Positions 1-5,807 of a stretch of DNA of 9,078 nt are shown one piece after another. The notes below the pieces were generated by a model. It ran no database searches. It saw only the letters and a program-made list of their open reading frames with translations, and was not told the DNA's origin. The position numbers and the translations under genes are program-made. The DNA is from JBFLVN01 sp040758475. Its GTDB lineage: Bacteria > JAGRBM01. The stretch lies in contig JBFLVN010000150.1 of the NCBI GenBank assembly GCA_040758475.1, forward strand, positions 1-9,078, written 5' to 3'. Every line of letters starts with the position of its first letter. The first letter of the stretch is position 1.

Positions 1-1211
1 TGGACTTTCGTTTCCTTCCCCGCGGGGACCGTGAAACTCACTTCCCGTTCGCCCAGAGGAAGAAGACCCAGGCGGTTTCCATCCACGATTACAAAAGCCG
101 GCTCTCCCGGGCGGATGAGCAGGTCGCCAAACCCTTCCCGGACGGCCTGGAGGCGTATTTTGCACTTCTCTCCGGCGGCGGCTTTGAAAGGGATTCCCCG
201 GTTGCCCGCCCCTTCGGCTTCGGCCGTTCCGCTGAGCGCGACAAGGAGGTCCGTCGTTCCATTCGGAAGACGCGTTCCCGTCTTGAGCGGGATGTTCGCG
301 CCGCCGGGACCCGTCAGGCTGATCCGGGGACCACCCTCGCGCAGACGGGCAGGACATCCTCCGGCTTCAACTCCGAGGACAAGAGGCTCCGTGAAATTCT
401 CCGGGACTTTCAGGCTCGCCGCGATTTTTCCGGAAACGCTCCCCCGGCCGATGCAAAATGCTTGCGGTCCACGTTCCTTGCACGTGCGGGGAAGCGAGTA
501 ACCGCCCTGCGCTTCCTGCTCGTGATCGAAGGAAATCTCGACGCCACCGGGACCGGCATTGCAATGCGCGACGGCCCTCGCCCGCGCCGTGGCGTCCACG
601 TCGTGATCGCACTTGGCGTGGGTTTCCTCGGATTTCCCCCACTTGCGAAGCGGCTCGGCCGACGTCTGGAAGGAAGCGCCCGACTCGCAAGCCGCCTTCA
701 CTTCCACGTCGAGGGCGCCGCATTTCCAGCGCGCCGAGGAAGAAGCGGCGGCCGCTTCGCCCTCGTATTCGAGGACCACCGATCCCCGCAACTCGCTCAA
801 CTCACCACCCTTCTTCGAGAGAAGCAGCGCGTACTCGAGCGTCGCCTCCCGGAACTGGGGCATGAGTTCGGCGACTTCGATCGCCAAAGGGAATTTGATC
901 GTCTGCCCGGCCGGGAAATGCGTCACCGCCGAACGGGCGCCGAGCAATCGCTGGACGAGCTTGGGCTTGGGAAGGGTGGCCACGAGCCCGCGGAACTGGG
1001 CTTTTTCGAGCTTCCAGGTTTCTTTCGTCGGATTCTTGATCTCGACGGGGGCGACGACCGGCCCGCTCTGGCCGCGCTGGACCTGGAGAACGATGCGAGG
1101 TTGCACGGGAGCCGGAGAGGCTTGCTGCGCGCGAGCGGGCCCGGCCGGGACGAACCATCCCGCCGCAATCACCAGGAATAATGCAAAAATACCCGGACCC
1201 CGAGTCGGCAC
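1..1211 (-). CDS. Secreted eight-cysteine protein of unknown family (C-terminus beyond left edge)
   Basis: The minus strand is open for 403 codons from a GTG at 1211 to the left edge with no stop. I chose this start because GGAAGGA lies 8 nt upstream and the product begins with a good Sec signal peptide: MPTRGPG, a hydrophobic stretch IFALFLVIAAGWF (residues 8-20), then probable cleavage after ARA28. Residues about 36-150 have alternating hydrophobic strands (RIVLQVQRG, PVEIKNPT, TIKFPLAIEV, ATLEYALLL) and resemble an Ig-like beta domain. The rest carries eight cysteines, at 164, 175, 201, 217, 244, 253, 286 and 350, an even number that suits disulfides in an oxidising periplasm or outside the cell. 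No cytochrome CxxCH motif, catalytic motif or lipobox is seen. I do not recognise the family. Codon use (C/G-rich third positions) supports real coding. Function is unknown; export is inferred with good confidence. Confidence 0.8.
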   Translation of the reverse strand, partial: MPTRGPGIFALFLVIAAGWFVPAGPARAQQASPAPVQPRIVLQVQRGQSGPVVAPVEIKNPTKETWKLEKAQFRGLVATLPKPKLVQRLLGARSAVTHFPAGQTIKFPLAIEVAELMPQFREATLEYALLLSKKGGELSELRGSVVLEYEGEAAAASSSARWKCGALDVEVKAACESGASFQTSAEPLRKWGKSEETHAKCDHDVDATARARAVAHCNAGPGGVEISFDHEQEAQGGYSLPRTCKERGPQAFCIGRGSVSGKIAASLKVPENFTEPLVLGVEAGGCPARLREGGPRISLTGPGGANIPLKTGTRLPNGTTDLLVALSGTAEAEGAGNRGIPFKAAAGEKCKIRLQAVREGFGDLLIRPGEPAFVIVDGNRLGLLPLGEREVSFTVPAGKETKV

Positions 1212-1267
1212 AGAGACGTTCCTTCCCCAGAAAAAAAGCCGGGCGTCTAAATAGTCCAAGCAAGCCC

Positions 1268-1285
1268 AAAAGCGAAGGGCTTCGC
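1268..1285 (-). terminator. Possible weak terminator after the DUF523-DUF1722 gene
   Basis: On the minus strand GCGAA (1285-1281) and TTCGC (1276-1272) form a perfect 5-bp stem around a GCCC loop, followed directly by TTTT. It lies about 70 bp past the stop of the upstream gene and 57 bp before the secreted-protein start. The stem and T-tract are short, so termination may be partial. A second imperfect hairpin, GTTGCCC with GGGTAAC, sits just upstream. Confidence 0.3.
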
Positions 1286-1355
1286 CGATTTTGTTACCCA
1301 CCGGCCGGGCAACCTATCCAAAAATGACCAATCCGATCCGCTGTCTACCGCGTAG

Positions 1356-2288
1356 TTAACACCCCATTCTCCGAACGGCCGCTTCCAAGGGTTCCGGATG
1401 GAGGAACGTCTGCGCCGCCAAAGAGGGGACCGGGTGACACCCCAGGTAACGGCGAAGAAGGACGAAGGGCACCGATAGGGGAAGCCGCCCTCGCTGGTAT
1501 TCTTGGATGAGCCCTGCCAGTTCGGAACGTTCGTCCCTTCCCAATCCTTTTATGCACTCCATCGCGTGCCGAAGGGCACCAGCCCGGCCCCGTTTCGCCG
1601 CCGGCTCCCCAAGGGCCTGCATGAACTTGCTCAAATATGCGGCCTTGTCTCCCCGGACAGCCAGCCGGCCCAACTCCCAGCAGCGCCGTTCGCCATGGGA
1701 AAGAAGTTGCAGTTCGTGGGCGGCATGAAAGCTCACGAGCCGGGGGACGGTGAACCTTTTCTTGGAAGCCCGTTGCCACCGGTAGTAGGCGAAGACCCTT
1801 TCGAAGAAATTATCCCGAAGGTCCGGGTCCCCAAGGCGGCCTTCCTCCTCTGTGGGAAGGAACGGCTGCCCTTCCAGGAAAGCCTCTGCATAGAGCCCCC
1901 GGCCGTTCTTCGCCGTCCCCCTTTTGCCCGGATAGATATTGACGCCGAACAGCCCGCAACTGGGCGAACCGCTCTTAAAGACGTAGCCGCCAAGTCCTTC
2001 AAGTTCCCGCGCCATCTTGCGGCCGTATCGTGACAACTTCTCCGTCACGTCCAACTCTCTATCTTTCACGCCCACTGCCCGGATTTTCTTCCCGGCTCGT
2101 TCCAGCTGGATCGGCTCCCTCGGCACCCCCATGCCGATCTCCACTTCCGGGCAAATGGGGATCAGCTCGAAAAACCGCCCGAGCGTTTTCACGACGTAGG
2201 AATCGCGCTTGTGCCCGCCGTCGTAGCGGACCTTCTCCCCGAGCAGGCAGCTGCTCACGCCGAGGCGGATTTTGGGACGGGCGGTCAT
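1356..2288 (-). CDS. DUF523 (TudS-like) and DUF1722 fusion protein
   Basis: A 310-residue two-domain protein. The N-terminal DUF523 domain (about 6-150) carries the family's three conserved cysteines: C14 in SSCLLGEKVRYDGG, C46 in ICPEV and C111 in SGSPSCG. In the characterised DUF523 protein TudS, a thiouracil desulfidase, the equivalent cysteines hold a [4Fe-4S] cluster whose free iron takes the substrate sulfur. The DUF1722 domain (about 183-300, LVSFHAAHELQLLSHG onward, as in E. coli YbgA) is helical and has no function I can state. DUF523-DUF1722 fusions of this length are a known architecture. A likely role is non-redox desulfuration of a thiolated base or similar compound in the cytoplasm; this is inference from the family. 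The start is an ATG with only a weak GAAAG upstream. It stands alone, 515 bp from the monooxygenase gene. Confidence 0.92.
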   Translation of the reverse strand: MTARPKIRLGVSSCLLGEKVRYDGGHKRDSYVVKTLGRFFELIPICPEVEIGMGVPREPIQLERAGKKIRAVGVKDRELDVTEKLSRYGRKMARELEGLGGYVFKSGSPSCGLFGVNIYPGKRGTAKNGRGLYAEAFLEGQPFLPTEEEGRLGDPDLRDNFFERVFAYYRWQRASKKRFTVPRLVSFHAAHELQLLSHGERRCWELGRLAVRGDKAAYLSKFMQALGEPAAKRGRAGALRHAMECIKGLGRDERSELAGLIQEYQRGRLPLSVPFVLLRRYLGCHPVPSLAAQTFLHPEPLEAAVRRMGC

Positions 2289-2382
2289 GGCGATAATTCT
2301 TTCAAGAGAAACATAGAAGGATTACACCGGACGGGAAAATTCCTTTGAAAGAAGAGGGATTCTGTCTTTTCCCCTAAAACAG

Positions 2383-2411
2383 ACTATAATTAAAACAATC
2401 CGAGGTGTGCC
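2383..2411 (-). promoter_or_regulatory. Possible promoter of the DUF523-DUF1722 gene
   Basis: On the minus strand TATAGT (2388-2383) is a 5/6 match to a -10 box; 17 bp upstream GGCACA (2411-2406) matches the -35 consensus at 3 of 6. The surroundings are the AT-richest between 2289 and 2410, and transcription would start near 2376, giving an 88-nt leader. On the plus strand the same site reads TATAAT (2385-2390), but no plus-strand gene follows. Confidence 0.25.
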
Positions 2412-2412
2412 C

Positions 2413-2428
2413 ATTAACCGGCGTTAAT
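2413..2428. promoter_or_regulatory. 16-bp perfect palindrome, possible operator
   Basis: ATTAAC, CGGC, GTTAAT: two perfect 6-bp arms around a 4-bp centre, directly upstream of the putative promoter of the DUF523-DUF1722 gene. It could be a protein-binding site for an activator or repressor. Only one copy is seen and it differs from the palindromes at 4078 and 4166. Confidence 0.3.
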
Positions 2429-2573
2429 TAGAGATACCCAGATGCCCCAGGTACACCAGATTTCCAGAAAAAACGGTGATCGCCTTGATCGTCTTTCGGG
2501 ATCCCCCGCCGGCTGGACAATCCCGGACAACGGCGGAATTTCTTCCGAAAAAATGATGATCACCTTGCCGATG

Positions 2574-2615
2574 AAGGTGGCCAACGAAAAAAACGTTGGC
2601 CCACTTGGCCACCTT
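2574..2615. repeat. Two mutually exclusive hairpins sharing one arm
   Basis: AAGGTGGCCAA (2574-2584) and TTGGCCACCTT (2605-2615) are a perfect 11-bp inverted repeat with a 20-nt loop. Inside, GGCCAACG (2579-2586) and CGTTGGCC (2594-2601) form a second perfect 8-bp stem around a loop of seven A. Both use the GGCCAA bases, so only one can form at a time. A further copy of AAGGTGGCCA at 2668-2677 could pair with the same TTGGCCACCTT arm. The layout resembles switchable RNA, but no gene downstream on the plus strand would use it. Confidence 0.55.
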
Positions 2616-2656
2616 GATGCTTTCGACGGTTTCCGCGGGTTTTACGGCCTTCCCGG

Positions 2657-2679
2657 CATGGCCAAGGAAGGTGGCCATG
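2657..2679. repeat. 7-bp inverted repeat
   Basis: CATGGCC (2657-2663) and GGCCATG (2673-2679) are perfect arms around a 9-nt loop. The right arm overlaps a direct repeat of the AAGGTGGCCA arm of the larger hairpin at 2574, so it belongs to the same group of competing structures. Confidence 0.45.
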
Positions 2680-2740
2680 TTGGGCATCTAGGCAATGTTG
2701 GACTCGAAAAAAATGATGATCGCCTTGATCATCTTGGATC

Positions 2741-2773
2741 AAAAAACGAGGGGCGCGGCCTTTGCCGCGCCCC
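2741..2773 (-). terminator. Rho-independent terminator of the flavin monooxygenase gene
   Basis: On the minus strand a perfect 10-bp GC stem, GGGGCGCGGC (2773-2764) with GCCGCGCCCC (2759-2750), closes a 4-nt loop (AAAG) and is followed by CTCG and six T (2746-2741). It begins about 30 bp after the stop at 2804. The strong stem and T-tract make this a confident intrinsic terminator; the last repeat unit lies just beyond it. Confidence 0.88.
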
Positions 2774-2803
2774 CGCGTCCAGGAACGTATCGTGTACCCG
2801 AAG

Positions 2804-4054
2804 TTAGAACTGCGCCTGGGCCCGGATGACCAAATCGGTTTCCGGCTGGGGGTTGGGCTTGCGGCGTTCGAGGGACTTGCCGATGGCCGTTTCGAGGCGC
2901 CGCTGCTTTTCGGCCTCTCGCTTGTCTTCCCGCTCCTTGAACTCGGGCATCACTTCCTTGGCGAAGAGTTCCATGGAGGCGCAGATGTCCTCGTGCCGGT
3001 TGCTCCCCGCCTGGGAAACGAAGATCACCTGGTCGATGCCGGCTTCCTCGTACTTGCGCAGAAGGCCCCGGATCTGCTCGGGCGTCCCCACGCAACCCCG
3101 CAGGCTCCCAAGGCCCGACTGGAGCATCTTCATCCCGAGGGGCTCGCCCTTGGTCTTTTCGATGATGTCCCTGGAGAAGCCGAAGAAATCGCGCTTCTGC
3201 TGGAATTCCTCCCACACGTTCGTGCGGCCGGGGCGGTGCTGGCCGAAGACGTAGTAGTGGGCGAGCGAGTATCCGAAGAAGTGCGCCCCATCCAAGCCCC
3301 GTTCGATGGCGTCGTCCTCATTCCGGCAGCACATCATGGGGACGGTAACGGCGAGGTTCGGGTTCACGTTGAAGCCGATGGGATCGCAGCCCTTCTCGAT
3401 GGTCGAGTAGTAGTCCTCTACCCAGTGCTTGGCTTCGGCGGGCTCGATGAAGGCGAAGGAAAGGGCTCCGATGCCCCTCGTCGCCGCCATGTGGATCGTG
3501 TTCCGGTTGGAACAGGCCACCCAGATGGGCGGGTGGGGCTTTTGCTTGGGCTTGGGCATGACGTTGCGGGGGGGCATCTGGACGTATTTCCCTTCGACAC
3601 CCGCGAAGGGGGATTCGACCATCATGCGGGCGGCGGCCGTGACGCCCTCTTCCCACATGGCCCGTTTTTCCTTGCGGTTGATCCCGAAGCCGCCGAGTTC
3701 CGCTTCCGAGGAGGACTCGCCCGTGCCCCACTCGACGCGGCCGCCGCTGATCAAATCGAGGGTGGCGATGCGCTCGGCGCAGCGGGCCGGGTGGTTGTAC
3801 TTGGGGAGCATGAGCATGATGCCGTGGCCCAGGCGGATGCGCTTTGTCCGTTGGCTCGCAGCGGCGAGGAAGATTTCGGGGGCCGAGGAGTGGGAGTATT
3901 CTTCGAGGAAGTGGTGCTCGACTTCCCACACGTAATCGATGCCCAGGCGGTCGGCGAGTTCCACTTGATCCAAAGCGTCCTTGAGAAGACGCTCCATGTC
4001 ACCATCCTGCCAGGGCCTTGGGATTTGGTGCTCGTAGAAGATTCCGAATTTCAT
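2804..4054 (-). CDS. Luciferase-like (LLM class) flavin-dependent monooxygenase
   Basis: A 416-residue bacterial-luciferase-type (beta/alpha)8 oxidoreductase that should use reduced FMN or F420 in the cytoplasm. It begins MKFGIFYEHQ as these enzymes do. EHHF at 46-49 matches the catalytic-histidine motif of LuxA. GHGI (76-79), then HPARCAERIATLD and SGGRVEWGTG (88-112), form the usual flavin-binding core, and VGTPEQI (322-328) marks the C-terminal part. Family members usually end soon after the barrel; this one has an extra charged helical tail (about 368-402, EFKEREDKREAEKQRR). The start is an ATG with GGAGGGAG 3 nt upstream. It is transcribed alone from its own promoter, between two palindromes and a terminator, downstream of a GbsR-type regulator. 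The substrate cannot be read from the sequence: sulfonate, long-chain alkane, nitrilotriacetate-type and F420 dehydrogenase relatives share these motifs. Confidence 0.93.
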   Translation of the reverse strand: MKFGIFYEHQIPRPWQDGDMERLLKDALDQVELADRLGIDYVWEVEHHFLEEYSHSSAPEIFLAAASQRTKRIRLGHGIMLMLPKYNHPARCAERIATLDLISGGRVEWGTGESSSEAELGGFGINRKEKRAMWEEGVTAAARMMVESPFAGVEGKYVQMPPRNVMPKPKQKPHPPIWVACSNRNTIHMAATRGIGALSFAFIEPAEAKHWVEDYYSTIEKGCDPIGFNVNPNLAVTVPMMCCRNEDDAIERGLDGAHFFGYSLAHYYVFGQHRPGRTNVWEEFQQKRDFFGFSRDIIEKTKGEPLGMKMLQSGLGSLRGCVGTPEQIRGLLRKYEEAGIDQVIFVSQAGSNRHEDICASMELFAKEVMPEFKEREDKREAEKQRRLETAIGKSLERRKPNPQPETDLVIRAQAQF

Positions 4055-4077
4055 GGCTCCCTCCTTCGTGAAAATCC

Positions 4078-4095
4078 AATGAACAGTTGTTCATT
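4078..4095. promoter_or_regulatory. Operator-like 18-bp palindrome, promoter-proximal copy
   Basis: AATGAACA-GT-TGTTCATT: perfect 8-bp arms and a 2-bp centre. It abuts the -10 box and covers the expected transcription start of the monooxygenase promoter, so a bound dimer would block initiation. An identical-arm copy lies 88 bp upstream, centre to centre. The neighbouring GbsR-like protein is the nearest candidate to bind it, but TetR-type repressors also favour sites of this form. Confidence 0.8.
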
Positions 4096-4124
4096 ATGAT
4101 ACGGGTCATACTCCTCGCTGTCAA
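4096..4124 (-). promoter_or_regulatory. Sigma-70-type promoter of the monooxygenase gene
   Basis: On the minus strand TTGACA (4124-4119) is a perfect -35 box, followed by a 17-bp spacer and TATCAT (4101-4096), a 5/6 match to the -10 box. Transcription should start near 4089, inside the promoter-proximal palindrome, leaving a leader of about 35 nt with the ribosome binding site. Confidence 0.8.
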
Positions 4125-4165
4125 TCAAAAAATTATCCTGTAATTTCAGCTAGTTATGATATTTT

Positions 4166-4183
4166 AATGAACAAATGTTCATT
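4166..4183. promoter_or_regulatory. Operator-like 18-bp palindrome, distal copy
   Basis: AATGAACA-AA-TGTTCATT: the same two 8-bp arms as the copy at 4078, differing only in the central two bases. It lies 41 bp upstream of the -35 box of the monooxygenase promoter and 52 bp past the regulator's stop, in AT-rich DNA. It may allow cooperative binding or a small loop, or be an activator site. Confidence 0.78.
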
Positions 4184-4235
4184 CTATTCCACGCAAAAAT
4201 AGCCTTAAAGGACCGGACCCTGGCGAAGCCCAAAA

Positions 4236-4787
4236 CTACTTTTTCTTGTTGGCGGAGGACTGGAAGAAGCTGGTCACGTCGATCCGCTTCTGGTCCAGGA
4301 GCTGATCGAGGAGGATGAGGGCCATGTCCGAGAGCTGGGAGAGAAGGAGGACCCGTTGGAGCTTGAAGGCCTGAAGGGGGTCTTTTTTGGAAGACTCGGA
4401 AAGGGCTTCCTTGGCCTTGGCGAGGGCTTCGCGGGTTTCGTCAAGGAGGCGCCGCTCCCGGGCCCGCAGGACCCCCGTAATGAGGCGCCCCAGGTCGGAT
4501 TCGGCCTGGAAGAAATCCCGGCGGTCCCCTTCGCGATAGACTTTCTGGATCGCCCCCCAGTGGAGGAGTTCGTTCAGGGACATGCTCACTGTGCCGGCGG
4601 CAAGGCGCAGGCGCTCGCCGATCTCGGCGGCCGTGAGGGGGTCGGGCTCCAGGTAGAGGAGCGACCAGATGCGGCCCAGGTTTTTCCGGAAATTCCAGAA
4701 CTCCATGAGCTTGCCCACGGCGTCGCCCGTGAGCTTCTCGGCCCGGTCGACTGCCGGGGCACCCTGTCCTTGCGGCTTGTTGGCCAC
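4236..4787 (-). CDS. GbsR/MarR-family winged-helix transcriptional regulator
   Basis: A DNA-binding protein of 183 residues from a GTG at 4787. I prefer this to the TTG two codons earlier because AGAGGG lies 8 nt upstream of it but only about 2 nt before the TTG. The winged helix spans about 36-97: GRIWSLLYLEPDPLTAAEIGERL, the recognition helix AAGTVSMSLNELLHWG (about 64-78) and the wing KVYREGDRRDFFQAE (82-96). This pattern is typical of the GbsR family, whose founder represses choline uptake and glycine betaine synthesis genes in Bacillus. A long alpha-helical C-terminal half (98-170) would serve dimerisation and ligand sensing. It sits between the menA-like gene (84 bp away) and the monooxygenase (181 bp away) on the same strand, so it probably controls the latter through the paired palindromes; that is inference. 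The last residues are a lysine-rich tail. Confidence 0.85.
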   Translation of the reverse strand: MANKPQGQGAPAVDRAEKLTGDAVGKLMEFWNFRKNLGRIWSLLYLEPDPLTAAEIGERLRLAAGTVSMSLNELLHWGAIQKVYREGDRRDFFQAESDLGRLITGVLRARERRLLDETREALAKAKEALSESSKKDPLQAFKLQRVLLLSQLSDMALILLDQLLDQKRIDVTSFFQSSANKKK

Positions 4788-4822
4788 TTTCAAATCCCTC
4801 TTGCGAACGGGAAGACGGGGGG

Positions 4823-4851
4823 ATGTTGGCTTGGGCTGACAGAGGCGTCAA
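4823..4851 (-). promoter_or_regulatory. Weak possible promoter of the regulator gene
   Basis: On the minus strand TTGACG (4851-4846) matches the -35 consensus at 5 of 6, with a 17-bp spacer to CAACAT (4828-4823), only 3 of 6 for the -10 box. It lies in the 84-bp gap after the menA-like gene. The regulator could instead be read through from that operon. Confidence 0.2.
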
Positions 4852-4871
4852 CCAAGAGGCGAAAGAAACGC

Positions 4872-5798
4872 TTATTTTCCAGCCCAGAAAATCCCCGCGG
4901 CGAGCAAGGCGCCAAAGAGGACGTGGACGATCCCGGCAAGGCGGACGATATCGGCGCCCGGGCGGCTTCCCGAATGGCCGAAAGGCCGGGCGGCCCAGGC
5001 GAGCCTTACCACCGCCGGAAGGGAGAGAAAACCCAAGGCCCCCTCCCAGGGGAGAATCCCGAGCGCCAAAGATGCCGCCAGTACAAGGTAGCTCGCGCCC
5101 GCAAGGCCCCAGAGGTACCAGACCGACCCCTGGCGCCCCATCCGGATGGCGAGGGTCTTGAGTTCGAACTCCCGGTCGATGTCGAAGTCCCGCAGGTTGT
5201 TGGCGTGAAGGATGGCGACGACCAGAAGGCCCACGGGGATCGAAGCGATAAGCGGCGCGGTCGCCCACTCTCCGGTCAGGGTGAAGTAGGTCCCGGCAAC
5301 GGCAAGCGGCCCCAGAAGGAGAAAGACGAGAAAATCCCCGGCGCCGAAGTATTTGTACTGGACGGGCTTGGCCGTGTAGAGGGCGCCGCCGAGCGTTCCC
5401 AGGACACCCAGAAGGACGATGGGCCATCCGCGGGCGATGACGAGGGGAATGCCGAACAAGACGGCAAGGACAAAGCTCGCCGCCGCCGCGCGGCCCACCT
5501 GCCGGGCGGAGAGTTCCCCCACCGCTACGAGGCCGCTCGCCCCGGGGGCGCTCTCATCGTCGAGCCCCAGGTCGTAGTCGTAATAGTCGTTTACCAAATT
5601 CGTCCCGGCGTGCATGGCCAGGATGGAAAGGACGATCCAGGCGAAAAGGTCCCAGCGCAGGGCGGACCCGCTGGCGGCCAGGGACGTTCCCAAAAACACC
5701 GGCACGAGGGAAGCCGAAAACGAATAGGCCCGGACGGCGCGGACCCAATGGGCGAAAGAACCGATAAAAGAACTGCGGACTGCCAATGCCTGTTCCAT
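4872..5798 (-). CDS. menA: MenA-like UbiA-family prenyltransferase
   Basis: A 308-residue integral membrane enzyme with eight to nine hydrophobic segments (for example 52-65, 103-121, 126-140, 155-170, 181-197, 229-246). It bears both aspartate motifs that bind Mg-prenyl diphosphate: NDYYDYDLGLDDE (70-82) and NNLRDFDIDRE (200-210). The first motif, preceded by GTNLV, is the form seen in MenA, which prenylates 1,4-dihydroxy-2-naphthoate to demethylmenaquinone; length fits the family. It starts 9 bp after the polyprenyl diphosphate synthase stop, with AAGGA 6 nt before the ATG, so it shares an operon with the enzyme making its isoprenoid donor. The alternatives are MqnP of the futalosine route or another aromatic prenyltransferase; other men or mqn genes are not in the window, so the acceptor is inferred. 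Confidence 0.82.
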   Translation of the reverse strand: MEQALAVRSSFIGSFAHWVRAVRAYSFSASLVPVFLGTSLAASGSALRWDLFAWIVLSILAMHAGTNLVNDYYDYDLGLDDESAPGASGLVAVGELSARQVGRAAAASFVLAVLFGIPLVIARGWPIVLLGVLGTLGGALYTAKPVQYKYFGAGDFLVFLLLGPLAVAGTYFTLTGEWATAPLIASIPVGLLVVAILHANNLRDFDIDREFELKTLAIRMGRQGSVWYLWGLAGASYLVLAASLALGILPWEGALGFLSLPAVVRLAWAARPFGHSGSRPGADIVRLAGIVHVLFGALLAAGIFWAGK

Positions 5799-5807
5799 GA
5801 TCAGTCC

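Larger units (their letters stand above)
2466..2740. repeat. Degenerate short repeats with 80-bp phasing, non-coding
   Basis: Three related units share an A-run followed by TGATCGCCTTGATC: GATCGCCTTGATC at 2478-2490, GATCACCTTG at 2558-2567 and GATCGCCTTGATC again at 2718-2730, that is 80 and 160 bp apart. Each follows a G plus 6 to 7 A (from 2467, 2547 and 2706). A fourth A-run (2586-2593) has a diverged continuation ending ACCTTGAT (2611-2618). The middle unit has six A where the last has seven, so the reading frame shifts between copies; the repeat is kept as nucleic acid, not as peptide. Both strands are open here for 60 to 120 codons, but no convincing ribosome binding site exists. Together with inverted repeats inside it, this is most of the 515-bp gene-free stretch 2289-2803. 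I do not recognise the repeat family. Confidence 0.6.

Noticed and set aside
462..1181. Plus-strand open frame of 239 codons, and several minus-strand frames of 81-155 codons
   Set aside because: They overlap a minus-strand frame open for 403 codons with a signal peptide, ribosome binding site and natural composition; the alternatives are arginine- and proline-rich shadows.
2466..2740. CRISPR array
   Set aside because: The repeat units are degenerate, short and spaced 39 to 160 bp apart, with no uniform spacers and no cas genes.
2442..2807. Possible small plus-strand protein with 13-residue repeats (EKNDDRLDHLG-like)
   Set aside because: There is no Shine-Dalgarno before the ATG, the frame runs into the opposite gene's terminator, and the repeated DNA changes frame between copies, so it is not kept as peptide.
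2762..4099. Plus-strand open frame of 445 codons
   Set aside because: It mirrors the luciferase-like gene almost base for base, has no ribosome binding site and starts inside that gene's terminator.
4156..4161. Second TATCAT hexamer near the distal palindrome
   Set aside because: At 17 bp spacing the -35 position falls in the palindrome and reads GAATGA, so it is not a convincing promoter.
4200..4235. Terminator after the regulator gene
   Set aside because: Only a 3 to 4-bp stem (GGC-TTC-GCC) is present and the T-run is about 30 bp away.
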